NCBI GenBank assembly: GCA_036003365.1
Contig: DASYSL010000080.1
Span: forward strand, 1 to 22,519
Direction: 5' to 3'
From: DASYSL01 sp036003365
GTDB taxonomy: Bacteria > Eisenbacteria > RBG-16-71-46 > DASYSL01
Length of the DNA stretch: 22,519 nt
This document shows, one piece after another, positions 7,262-13,867 of this stretch. The position numbers and the translations under genes were made by a program. Every line of letters starts with the position of its first letter. Positions within the stretch are counted from its first letter, which is position 1. The notes below the pieces were generated by a model that saw nothing but the letters and a program-made list of their open reading frames with translations, was not told where the DNA came from and searched no databases.

Positions 7262-8881
7262 CTAGGGCAGGAAGGCCATGGCCTTGGCGCGATCGCGCAA
7301 GGCGGCCGCGCTCTTGCCGTCGCCGGTGGAATCGGCGAGGCGTCCGAGGGCGGCGAGGAGATCGGGATCGTCGGTCGCTCCCACTTTCTTGGCCAGGCGG
7401 CCTGCCGCGGCCTTGTCCCCCAGGTCGAGGTAGAGATCGATGAGGGCGGCAGCCGCGGGTGCGGCCCCCGCATCCTTGGGCGGCAGGATCTCGAGCGAGC
7501 GCTCGAGATGCTGGCGCGCGTCGTCCTTGTTGCCGATGCGCAAATGGGCGCGGCCCAGCTCACGCTCGGCCTCGGCGCGCGACAGCTTGTCGGAACCCGG
7601 CAAGGCCTGGAGCGCGGCTTCGAGCTGCGTCACCGCCGTGGCTCGGGAGCCCGCCGGCGTATGGCTTGCCCAGGCGGCGATGAGAAGCGCCCGCCCGCGC
7701 TGCGCCGGATTCTTGCAAGCGGCGTAGCCGCGATTCACGGCTGCCGCGAGATCGCCGGCCAAGAGATCGCGCTCGGCGGCTGCCAGGGCACTGTCGGCTC
7801 CTGCCGGCGCGATGGCGGTGAGCCCGCCCAGGGTCGAGGGATGCAGATGCTTGGCGCGGGCCAGCGCCCGCTCGGCGAGCGCCTTCTCGCCGCGCGCCGC
7901 GAACACGCGCGCCGCCAGGAACGCCGTCGGATAGAACGCCGGATCGCGCGCTTCCACCTGCGAGAGCCACGCCAGCCCGCGCAGCGTGTCCCCCGCCGCC
8001 AGGTGCGCGTGCGCGAGATGGAATCCGGCCTCGGCGCTCGTCGAGTCGAGGGTCCAGGCCGTGTTGAACGAAACGATGGCCGAGTCGGGGTGGCCGAGCG
8101 CCTGCTCGATCATGCCCTGCTCGTTGAGCAGAGGCGCCTGCGTGGGCAAGCGGCTCATCAAGGCGTTCATCTGCGTGCGCGCCTTCTCGGGACGCCCGGT
8201 CAGCCGGTACACGAGCGTCAGCGCCTGGGCGGAGCGGACGTCCGAGGGGAATTCGAACACCTGCTGGCGCAAGCCCTGCTCGGCTTCGCGCATCATGCCG
8301 TGCGCGAGCAGCATCTGGAGCTCGGCGCCATAGAGAAAGCGCGACTGGTCCTCATCGGCGGGATGGATGCGTGCCTGCTGGATGTCCTTGTCGGCCTCGT
8401 CCAGCTCGCCGCGGAACAGATGGTAGACGCTGCGCGAGAAGTAGGCCGGCGCGTACTCGGGATCGATGGCCAGGGCCTGCTGGAACGAAGCCAGGGCCGC
8501 GGCCGGCCGACCGAGATCGGCGAGCAGCACCTGGCCGGCACGATTCCAGGCCGAAGCCGAGGTCGGGTCGAGCTCGGTGGCGCGCCGGTAGGCGGCGTAG
8601 GCGTCGTTCGCCATGTTCGCCGTCTGGTAGGCGATGCCCAAGGTCTCGAGGGTCTGCGAAGAGAGCGAGTCCATCGAGGCCGCGCTCTGGAAGGCGGCCA
8701 GGGCTTCGGGGAGGCGTCCCTGGCCCATGAGGCCCTTGGCGCGCTCGATCTCGCTGGCGGCCCGGCCGCTGGGCTCGCGGTGGGCGCCCGGAACGAGCGA
8801 CGTCGTCTGCGCCGCGGCGATGCCCGCGGCGAGCACGAGAGCAACCAGCGTCGAAGCCAACGCGATACGGAGTCGGGGCAT
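7262..8881 (-). CDS. Exported tetratricopeptide-repeat protein
   Basis: 539 aa from the ATG at 8881. Residues 1-25 form a signal peptide ending in AAGIAAAQTT, and there is no lipobox cysteine, so the protein is probably periplasmic. TPR units run through most of the length; clear ones include RAKGLMGQGRLPEALAAFQS, GQVLLADLGRPAAALASFQQ and HLAHAHLAAGDTLRGLAWL. Repeats of this kind form a helical scaffold for protein partners; no enzyme domain is seen. A longer reading from 9343 runs across the Fe-S carrier gene in another frame and is not real. No clear Shine-Dalgarno sequence precedes the ATG. It lies 86 nt after the A-type carrier gene on the same strand and may be co-transcribed with it. 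The specific role is unknown. Confidence 0.88.
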   Translation of the reverse strand: MPRLRIALASTLVALVLAAGIAAAQTTSLVPGAHREPSGRAASEIERAKGLMGQGRLPEALAAFQSAASMDSLSSQTLETLGIAYQTANMANDAYAAYRRATELDPTSASAWNRAGQVLLADLGRPAAALASFQQALAIDPEYAPAYFSRSVYHLFRGELDEADKDIQQARIHPADEDQSRFLYGAELQMLLAHGMMREAEQGLRQQVFEFPSDVRSAQALTLVYRLTGRPEKARTQMNALMSRLPTQAPLLNEQGMIEQALGHPDSAIVSFNTAWTLDSTSAEAGFHLAHAHLAAGDTLRGLAWLSQVEARDPAFYPTAFLAARVFAARGEKALAERALARAKHLHPSTLGGLTAIAPAGADSALAAAERDLLAGDLAAAVNRGYAACKNPAQRGRALLIAAWASHTPAGSRATAVTQLEAALQALPGSDKLSRAEAERELGRAHLRIGNKDDARQHLERSLEILPPKDAGAAPAAAALIDLYLDLGDKAAAGRLAKKVGATDDPDLLAALGRLADSTGDGKSAAALRDRAKAMAFLP

Positions 8882-8967
8882 GAAAGGGAATCTTGGCGGG
8901 TGCGAGGAGCCGGGGACGAAAGCACGCAGGGCCGCGGCGGAAGGCCTTGGCCCGCGTGGACGGGAGA

Positions 8968-9288
8968 TCAGGTCTGGAACGATTTGCCGCAGCCGCAGCC
9001 GCCGCGGGCATTCGGATTCTTGATCTTGAAACCGCTGGCCCCAAACGACTCCTCGAAATCGATCTCCGAGCCGTTGAGCAGCGGCAGACTGTCCTGGTCG
9101 ACCACCAGATCCATGCCGTTGGATTCGAACTTGTGGTCGCCCGCCTGCATCTCGTCGAACACCATGTCGTACTGATACCCGGAGCAGCCGCCGGGCACGG
9201 CGCGGATGCGCAGCGCCTTCCCCGACTGTCCTTCCTGCTCCTGGATGCCCCGGAGCCTCTCGGCTGCCGTGGCCGTCATCGTCACCAT
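8968..9288 (-). CDS. A-type iron-sulfur cluster carrier (IscA/ErpA/HesB family)
   Basis: 106 aa from the ATG at 9288, which has AAAGGA 8 nt upstream; an in-frame longer start at 9327 lacks this. The three cysteines that hold the cluster are Cys35 (GGCSGYQY), Cys98 and Cys100 (GGCGCGKSF), at almost the same positions as in IscA. The family receives Fe-S clusters from the assembly scaffold and delivers them to apo-proteins. The next gene upstream on the same strand (stop at 9382, 93 nt away) encodes a nuclease with four cysteines placed like an Fe-S site, a possible client. Sequence alone does not separate ErpA from IscA; no isc or suf genes are in the window. Confidence 0.95.
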   Translation of the reverse strand: MVTMTATAAERLRGIQEQEGQSGKALRIRAVPGGCSGYQYDMVFDEMQAGDHKFESNGMDLVVDQDSLPLLNGSEIDFEESFGASGFKIKNPNARGGCGCGKSFQT

Positions 9289-9381
9289 CACAGCGGTCCT
9301 TTCGATCGGGGTTCTTCGGGCGGGCATTCGCGCCGCCCCACACTATTCGGATGCAAGGTTAAGGAACGAGACGCGGAAGCG

Positions 9382-10269
9382 TCAAGCAAGCGGCCCGGCG
9401 GCGCTCGGTGCGGCCACACACGGCTCTTCGGCCACCGCGGCGGGCGCCGGAGGCGCTGCCGCGCGCGCGGGGTCCGGGAACGAGAACGAAGCCTGCACGG
9501 GCATCCAGGCCGGGCACACCGGCCGGTAGTCGCACCAGTCGCACAGGCGCGAGCGAAAGGCCGGGAACTGTCGGCGCCAGGTCGCCCGCTCGATGCGATC
9601 GATCAAGCGCAGGGTGTCCTTGCGCAACACGTCGAGCGATTCGGGCGTGCGCGTCGAGCGCAGATGGCGCCCGTGCGCGAGGTAGTGCCACACGAGCCGC
9701 ACCTGGCGCGCGTCGGCCATCATCTGGTGCACGGCCATCTGGTAGAGCGCGAGCTGGCGGTCGCGGTCCACGGTGGCCTGCGTGGGCAGGCGGCGCGACG
9801 TCTTGTAGTCGTGGATCTCGTACATGCCGGGCGCCAGCCGCACCAGGCGATCGATGTAGCCCTTGATGTGCACTTCGCGATCGAAGTCGAGCACGAACAC
9901 GACCGCCAGCTCGGTGGCCACGGTGGCGCCGCGGTCGAAGGGATGGTTCAAGCGGTAGTAATTGCTGACGCAGCGCGTGGCCAGCTCGCGGTAGTGGCTC
10001 ACCTGGCGGTCGGCGCGCACCACGAGGACGCGCGCGTGCCACTCGCGCTCCCAGGAATCGTCGAGGTGGGTGAGCAGCTCCTGCCGGGTGAGGAGCGCGC
10101 CCTCGACGTGGCGGTCGTGCAGGTATTGCAGGGTTTCGTGCACGCGGCGGCCGACGAACGACTCGATGGTCTCGCGACGGTCGATCTGCAGCTCGTCCAC
10201 GTAGCGCAGACGATACTGGAGCGGGCAGGTCTCGTACGACGAGAGCCGCGAGTGCGAGAACACCGACAT
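9382..10269 (-). CDS. PD-(D/E)XK nuclease, RecB/Cas4-like with Fe-S cysteines
   Basis: 295 aa from the ATG at 10269, with GGAGG at 5-nt spacing. Nuclease motifs: His44-Glu45 in RRVHETLQ (motif I), Asp140 in GYIDRL, Asp154 and Lys156 in EIHDYKTS, and the RQLALYQ helix. The cysteines Cys15 near the N terminus and Cys243, Cys246 and Cys252 (CDWCDYRPVC) near the C terminus have the spacing used by Cas4 and AddB-type nucleases for a 4Fe-4S cluster. These enzymes cut or resect DNA ends. It stands alone: no CRISPR, cas1 or helicase gene is near. The last ~35 residues are a Pro/Ala-rich tail. The ribosome-binding site sits in a perfect hairpin. A housekeeping DNA-repair role is likelier than an adaptation role. 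Confidence 0.9.
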   Translation of the reverse strand: MSVFSHSRLSSYETCPLQYRLRYVDELQIDRRETIESFVGRRVHETLQYLHDRHVEGALLTRQELLTHLDDSWEREWHARVLVVRADRQVSHYRELATRCVSNYYRLNHPFDRGATVATELAVVFVLDFDREVHIKGYIDRLVRLAPGMYEIHDYKTSRRLPTQATVDRDRQLALYQMAVHQMMADARQVRLVWHYLAHGRHLRSTRTPESLDVLRKDTLRLIDRIERATWRRQFPAFRSRLCDWCDYRPVCPAWMPVQASFSFPDPARAAAPPAPAAVAEEPCVAAPSAAGPLA

Positions 10270-10272
10270 GCC

Positions 10273-10300
10273 ATCCTCCGTGCCAAGCCGCGCGGAGGAT
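10273..10300 (-). promoter_or_regulatory. Hairpin burying the Shine-Dalgarno of the nuclease gene
   Basis: In the minus-strand RNA, ATCCTCCG pairs perfectly with CGGAGGAT (8 bp, 12-nt loop). The second arm contains the GGAGG that serves the ATG at 10269. When folded, ribosome access would be blocked. Confidence 0.45.
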
Positions 10301-10322
10301 AGCATCGAAGCCCTGCTTTCGA

Positions 10323-10368
10323 TCAGAAAAGGAATGAGGTCAGAAAAGGAAACGTATCAGAAGAGGAA
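10323..10368. repeat. Three tandem 17-bp units at the end of the barrel gene
   Basis: TCAGAAAAGGAA occurs at 10323 and 10340, and TCAGAAGAGGAA at 10357, each 17 nt apart. The last unit codes the C-terminal residues and stop of the outer-membrane protein, so the other two are extra copies of the gene end, each again with F-L-F-stop in sequence but in shifted frames relative to one another. Confidence 0.7.
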
Positions 10369-10965
10369 CGACATCGTGAGCTTGAGCGACATGGCGTGCG
10401 TGACGCTATGGCCCGGCGCCGGGCTCGCCGGGTCGCCGGGATCCAGCATGATCCAGTGGTAGCGGTAGTCGACTCCGACGATGGGCCGCCAGTTCACCAT
10501 GCGAAAGCCGGTGCGCGCCATGACCCCCCAGTGGGTATGGGCCTGATCGGTGTTGGTGCCGCTCGAGCGGAAGAAGTAGGGGCCCGTGCCCACGCCGACA
10601 TAGGGCGTGAGCGCTTTCTCCGGCGGGTGCACGACGCCCTGCGCGAGCACCGAGACGAGCTCGAGGTTCTCCGCCTCCTGGCCGGACTCGGGTGATGTCT
10701 CGCCCAGGCGATCGGCGGTCACGTCCACGCCCACGGCCGAGTAGTCGGACGTGAAGTGGAGAAAACCCACCCCGAAACCGAATGAGCCCGGAGGCGCGTG
10801 GCTGTCGAGCCAGCGGCCGTAGCCCAGGTTCACGTCGAGAATGTGGGAGCCGCGCCCGATGAGCAGCGACGGATCGGCGGCGGAAGCCATCGGGGCACGG
10901 GCGGCGAGCGTGGCGCACACGAAGAGCGCGATCGCGGCCCGGCGCAGCGTTCTGGAAGCGGGCAT
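10357..10965 (-). CDS. Outer-membrane beta-barrel protein
   Basis: 202 aa from the ATG at 10965; an upstream GTG at 10992 would place 9 extra residues before the signal peptide. Residues 1-29 form a signal peptide ending ASA-AD. The mature part has alternating aromatic and glycine-rich strands (FGFGVGFLHFTSDYSAVGVDV, TPYVGVGTGPYFF, GVMARTGFRMVNWRPIVGVDYRYHW) and ends in the Phe (KLTMSFLF) typical of barrels inserted by the BAM complex. It resembles the small 8-stranded OmpA/OmpW-type barrels; the ligand or pore function is unknown. It is transcribed divergently from the lipoprotein gene at 11117. AGAGGA lies about 10 nt upstream of the ATG. A minor oddity is the tandem duplication of its stop-codon region. 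Confidence 0.82.
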   Translation of the reverse strand: MPASRTLRRAAIALFVCATLAARAPMASAADPSLLIGRGSHILDVNLGYGRWLDSHAPPGSFGFGVGFLHFTSDYSAVGVDVTADRLGETSPESGQEAENLELVSVLAQGVVHPPEKALTPYVGVGTGPYFFRSSGTNTDQAHTHWGVMARTGFRMVNWRPIVGVDYRYHWIMLDPGDPASPAPGHSVTHAMSLKLTMSFLF

Positions 10966-11081
10966 GTTGATGCGGTTCCTCTCTTGAATCACCCCGATGC
11001 ACCCAAAATGGTATCAAGCCGCCCGGCGGAGCTTCAACGAAGAACAGGATTTCCGAAGGTCTTCGATCGCTCCGATCCGCG

Positions 11082-11110
11082 TTGCGCGGCCAGTTCCGGA
11101 CCAGTAGGTT
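11082..11110 (+). promoter_or_regulatory. Promoter of the lipoprotein-acetyltransferase unit
   Basis: TTGCGC (11082-11087), 17-nt spacer, TAGGTT (11105-11110). The -10 ends 6 nt before the GTG at 11117, so transcription would begin at the start codon. The pattern recurs before dtxR, dinB and moaA in this window. Confidence 0.4.
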
Positions 11111-11116
11111 CCCCTC

Positions 11117-11650
11117 GTGTCGAGTCGGGTTGCATCATGCACTTTCCGCTCCCTCCTGCTCTGGGGATCGTGCGGAATCCTGGCCGTCGTCGCCGTCTCT
11201 TGCGGTGGCCGCGGAGCCGAGAGCCGCAAGGTTCACGAGGCGGGGGCCGACCAGAAAGTGCACATTCAGCTCGGCGAGGGCCCGCTCGACGAGCTCACGA
11301 TCCTGCGCGGCTCCGACGGGCGCTTTGTGGTCGCGGGCGTGTGCCTGTTTCCCGAGAACACGAGGCTCGATGTCTCGATCGCGGACAGCACGGGCGTAGC
11401 GATCGGCCACACGGAGGTGGTGGTCGAGCACGCGCTCATCCAGACACTGCCGCTCGGGCCGACCACGACCGGTCCTCGGCCTCCGGCGAAACGCTACAAA
11501 GTGGAGCTCAGCGCCACGTTCGTGGCTGGGCTCCAGTCCGAGCCCGTGCTGCACGCAATCGGCGACGGCAAGCAGTACCAAGGAGAAGGGATGACCCGGA
11601 CCCAGCAAGGACGTTTGGCGTACGACCGCACTTTCCAGGTGCGCATGTGA
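11117..11650 (+). CDS. Putative lipoprotein of unknown function
   Basis: 177 aa with a hydrophobic N-terminal segment (about residues 12-28) ending AVVAVSC; Cys29 is the likely lipidation site, although the lipobox is not perfect. The remainder looks like one or two beta-sandwich domains (KVHIQLGEGPLDELTILRG, RLDVSIADSTGVAIGHTEV) of the kind found in secreted binding proteins. I do not recognise a family. The GTG start has no proper ribosome-binding site; a promoter-like TTGCGC-N17-TAGGTT ends 6 nt upstream. Its stop overlaps the start of the next gene (GTGA), so the two are translated together. The divergent gap 10966-11116 also serves the barrel gene. Confidence 0.72.
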   Translation: MSSRVASCTFRSLLLWGSCGILAVVAVSCGGRGAESRKVHEAGADQKVHIQLGEGPLDELTILRGSDGRFVVAGVCLFPENTRLDVSIADSTGVAIGHTEVVVEHALIQTLPLGPTTTGPRPPAKRYKVELSATFVAGLQSEPVLHAIGDGKQYQGEGMTRTQQGRLAYDRTFQVRM

Positions 11651-12936
11651 AGGCGCTCGCCGAGGCCAGGCCGGCGACCAACGGCCGCCGCGCCCCGGTC
11701 CGCCCGGGCTTTGTCGTGCGCCGCGCCCGTAAGTCCGACTTGCCGGAGCTCGTCCGCGTGGGCATCGGCGCCTTCCGCGGCGCCACCAACGAGGAGCGCT
11801 GGACCTCGTACTACACGAAGAACGCCCACCTGACCTGGGACCGCGTCTGGGTCGCCGAGCGCGACAACCGCGTGCTCGGCAAGACCTCGCTGCTCGACTT
11901 CCGTGTGCGCATCGACGGCCGTCTGACGCGCGTGGACGGCGTGGCCGCGGTGGCCGTCGATCTCACGGCTCGCCGCCAGGGCGTGGCCGACGCGCTGGTG
12001 CGCCGCTCCCTGGCCGACGCGCGCGCGCGCGAGGTGCCGGCCTCCTTTCTGTATGCCTTCCGGCCTTCGTTCTATCGGCGCTTCGGCTACGCGCCGGTCG
12101 AGATGGGTCACGTGCTGCACGTGCGCCCGCGTGATCTCCCGGACTCCCCCGAGCGCGTGCACGTGCGGCGCTACACCGAAGACGATTTCGCGGCCCTCGA
12201 CCGCTGCTATCGGGCCGCCACCGCCGGGGCCACCGGGCCCATCGAGCGCAGCGAGATGTGGTGGCGCGTGCGCACCCTGCGCGACGGGCAGGACCGGGTC
12301 GTGTTCGACGCCGGGCGCGGCAAGATCGAGGGCTACGTGCTCGGCATGCTGGCCGAGCAGGCGCCGCTCGGAAAGCGCGTGCTGCGCGTGCAGGAGCTCA
12401 TGGCGTCGAGCAAGCGCGCGCGCCGCGGTCTCCTGGGCTGGCTCGCCGCCCTGGCCGACGAGTTCGCGGGCATCGAGGTGAGCCTGCCGGCGGACGGCTC
12501 GTGGCTTCCCTATCTGCGCGATCCGCACTTCCCGGTCGCGCGCTCCTATTTCCAGCAGGAGCCCGCCGGGCTTGCCGGCTGGGGCTGCATGGGACGGCTC
12601 GCGCACCTCGAGCGCGCGCTCACCATGCGGGCGCCGCGCGCGGTGAAGGGTGCTGTGGTGGTGCAGGCGGTCGATCCCGTGCTGCCCGAGAACGACGGCC
12701 CGTGGACCGTGCGCTTCGGCGGCACGGGCGCGGCCACCAAGGTGCGCGCCGGAAGCCACGCGCCGCTTGGCTTGCGCGGCGAGATGGACGTGTGGACGCA
12801 AGTGTGGTCAGGTGCGGTGTCGGCCCTCGCGGCATGGCGATTCGGATTCCTGGAAGGCGACGAAGAGGCGGCCCGCCTGCTCGAGGCGGCATGGTTCGGC
12901 CCGGCGCCCTTCTGGGGAACCCTCAACGAATTCTGA
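11647..12936 (+). CDS. Eis-like GNAT acetyltransferase with SCP2-like C-terminal domain
   Basis: 429 aa from the GTG at 11647, which overlaps the lipoprotein stop. The N-terminal third is a GNAT fold: FVVRRARKSDLPEL, then the acetyl-CoA loop in VAVDLTARRQGVADALVRRS, then the YRRFGYAPVEMG motif. A second degenerate GNAT-like half follows (HVRRYTEDDFAALDRCYR ... ELMASS), and the C-terminal ~110 residues resemble the SCP2/sterol-carrier domain (WTVRFGGTGAATKV ... GEMDVWTQVWSG). This three-part plan and the length are those of Eis. The chain ends in Phe (TLNEF); in mycobacterial Eis the terminal Phe carboxylate acts as catalytic base. Eis acetylates amines, including aminoglycosides, but the substrate of this distant relative is unknown. 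No antibiotic gene cluster is nearby. Confidence 0.88.
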   Translation: MKALAEARPATNGRRAPVRPGFVVRRARKSDLPELVRVGIGAFRGATNEERWTSYYTKNAHLTWDRVWVAERDNRVLGKTSLLDFRVRIDGRLTRVDGVAAVAVDLTARRQGVADALVRRSLADARAREVPASFLYAFRPSFYRRFGYAPVEMGHVLHVRPRDLPDSPERVHVRRYTEDDFAALDRCYRAATAGATGPIERSEMWWRVRTLRDGQDRVVFDAGRGKIEGYVLGMLAEQAPLGKRVLRVQELMASSKRARRGLLGWLAALADEFAGIEVSLPADGSWLPYLRDPHFPVARSYFQQEPAGLAGWGCMGRLAHLERALTMRAPRAVKGAVVVQAVDPVLPENDGPWTVRFGGTGAATKVRAGSHAPLGLRGEMDVWTQVWSGAVSALAAWRFGFLEGDEEAARLLEAAWFGPAPFWGTLNEF

Positions 12937-12953
12937 TTTCCAGAGACGAGGCG

Positions 12954-13622
12954 ATGCGCACTCTTCTGCTTGCCGGTGTCCTGCTGCTCTCGAGCTCCCC
13001 CGCTTTCGCGGGCGCCAATTCGACGGCCGCGAAAGCGTCGACGACGGCCACCGCGCCGTCGGTCCCGCGCGTGATCGAGCCGGGCGTGCGGCTCGGGCCG
13101 GTCACCGCCGCCTCGACCCTCGACAACCTGCGGGCCGCCCTCGGCAAGCGCAACGTGAGCCTCGAGATGGTGCTGTCGGACGACGGCAAGGGAAAGGTCT
13201 CGGGTGCCGTGCTCTATCCCGGCGATGCCAAGAAGCGGATCGAGCTGGCCTGGGACGACACACTCACCAAGAGCCGCCCGCGCTGGGCGCGCGTGCGCAA
13301 CGCCTCCACCTGGTGGCACACGCCCGCGGGCGTGCGCGTGGGCACCTCGCTCCGCGACCTCGAGAAGCTCAACGGCCGCGCCTTCACGGTGTCGAGCTTC
13401 CGCTCCGGCGAGCGGCGAAGCCTGGTGCGCTCGTGGAACAGAGGCAATCTCGCCGAAGAGATGGAGAAGAAGGCGCACGTCTGGCTCGCCGTGCCCTCGG
13501 CCACGACCAAGTCCCAGATGGTCCCGCTCTCCCAAGGCTCGTCCCTGCCCTCGGGCGACCCGCCGCTTCGCCGCCTCAACCCTCACGTGACGGAGATTGC
13601 GACAAAGTTCGAAGCGTCCTGA
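12954..13622 (+). CDS. Secreted protein of unknown function
   Basis: 222 aa from the ATG at 12954, 17 nt after the acetyltransferase stop and preceded by GACGAGG. Residues 1-19 are a signal peptide (MRTLLLAGVLLLSSSPAFA-G), followed by a Thr/Ala-rich linker to about residue 37. The rest contains WWHTPAGVRVGTSLRDLEKLNG and RSLVRSWNRGNL, a pattern I associate from memory with a widespread periplasmic domain of unknown function (glycine, then GTSL..LE.LNG, then a W-N/G turn). No catalytic motif is evident. The position suggests co-transcription with the lipoprotein and acetyltransferase genes. It is the last gene of that unit; the following palindromes may act as its 3' boundary. Confidence 0.78.
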   Translation: MRTLLLAGVLLLSSSPAFAGANSTAAKASTTATAPSVPRVIEPGVRLGPVTAASTLDNLRAALGKRNVSLEMVLSDDGKGKVSGAVLYPGDAKKRIELAWDDTLTKSRPRWARVRNASTWWHTPAGVRVGTSLRDLEKLNGRAFTVSSFRSGERRSLVRSWNRGNLAEEMEKKAHVWLAVPSATTKSQMVPLSQGSSLPSGDPPLRRLNPHVTEIATKFEAS

Positions 13623-13652
13623 GGCCGCAAGGCATGATGGCCACGCGTTCCT

Positions 13653-13683
13653 GATCGCCCCTGGACATGCCCCGGCGGCATGC
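13653..13683. repeat. Palindromic intergenic repeat, copy 2 (degenerate)
   Basis: GATCGCCCCTGG then ACATGCC, a 5-nt centre and GGCATGC. It has the same left flank and arms as copy 3 located 46 nt downstream, but the centre is one base longer and not palindromic. Confidence 0.6.
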
Positions 13684-13698
13684 GGGATCCGTGGCCTC

Positions 13699-13728
13699 TA
13701 TCGTCCCTCGACATGCCGTACGGCATGT
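13699..13728. repeat. Palindromic intergenic repeat, copy 3
   Basis: TATCGTCCCTCG followed by the perfect 18-bp palindrome ACATGCCGTACGGCATGT. Compared with copy 1 at 5606-5635, the palindrome differs at four positions, all in symmetric pairs. It lies in the gap 13623-13867, which holds no gene. Confidence 0.7.
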
Positions 13729-13748
13729 AGATGTTACTAAACGCCATT

Positions 13749-13772
13749 GTGCCGCATAGAGTTAGGCGGCAC
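13749..13772 (+). other. Inverted repeat before the dtxR promoter
   Basis: GTGCCGC and GCGGCAC (7 bp) flank a 10-nt loop, 22 nt before the predicted -35. No T-tract follows. It might be a 3' boundary for the upstream unit or a regulator site; nothing more can be said. Confidence 0.4.
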
Positions 13773-13793
13773 TCTCTCGACGATGACTTGGGC

Positions 13794-13823
13794 TTGCCCC
13801 GCGTTCCGCCGCTGAGTTAGCCT
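13794..13823 (+). promoter_or_regulatory. Promoter of the DtxR-family gene
   Basis: TTGCCC (13794-13799), 18-nt spacer, TAGCCT (13818-13823). The -10 lies inside the inverted repeat 13817-13830, the position expected for autorepression. Predicted start near 13830, giving a leader of about 38 nt. Confidence 0.4.
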
Positions 13824-13845
13824 CAGCTAAGTTAGCCACGGTTAA
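13817..13845 (+). promoter_or_regulatory. Candidate DtxR-type operator (two inverted repeats)
   Basis: TTAGCCTCAGCTAA (13817-13830) and TTAGCCACGGTTAA (13832-13845) are two imperfect inverted repeats 15 nt apart, each opening with TTAGCC. Known DtxR/IdeR boxes are built on TTAGGNTAGCCTAACCTAA-like symmetry, which these half-sites resemble. They cover the predicted -10 and the region up to 22 nt before the GTG. Confidence 0.5.
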
Positions 13846-13867
13846 TTCTTGGGATGGGAGGCGGCGG

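Noticed and set aside
7508..9175. Long plus-strand open frame of 555 codons
   Set aside because: Antisense to the TPR and Fe-S carrier genes, both of which have clear family motifs; composition is that of a shadow frame.
7262..9343. 693-residue reading of the TPR gene
   Set aside because: The extra N-terminal part overlaps the A-type carrier gene in another frame, and the signal peptide begins only at the ATG at 8881.
10270..10285. Sigma-54 promoter (TGGCAC on the minus strand)
   Set aside because: The downstream element is ATGGC, not TTGC, and it overlaps the start codon of the nuclease gene.
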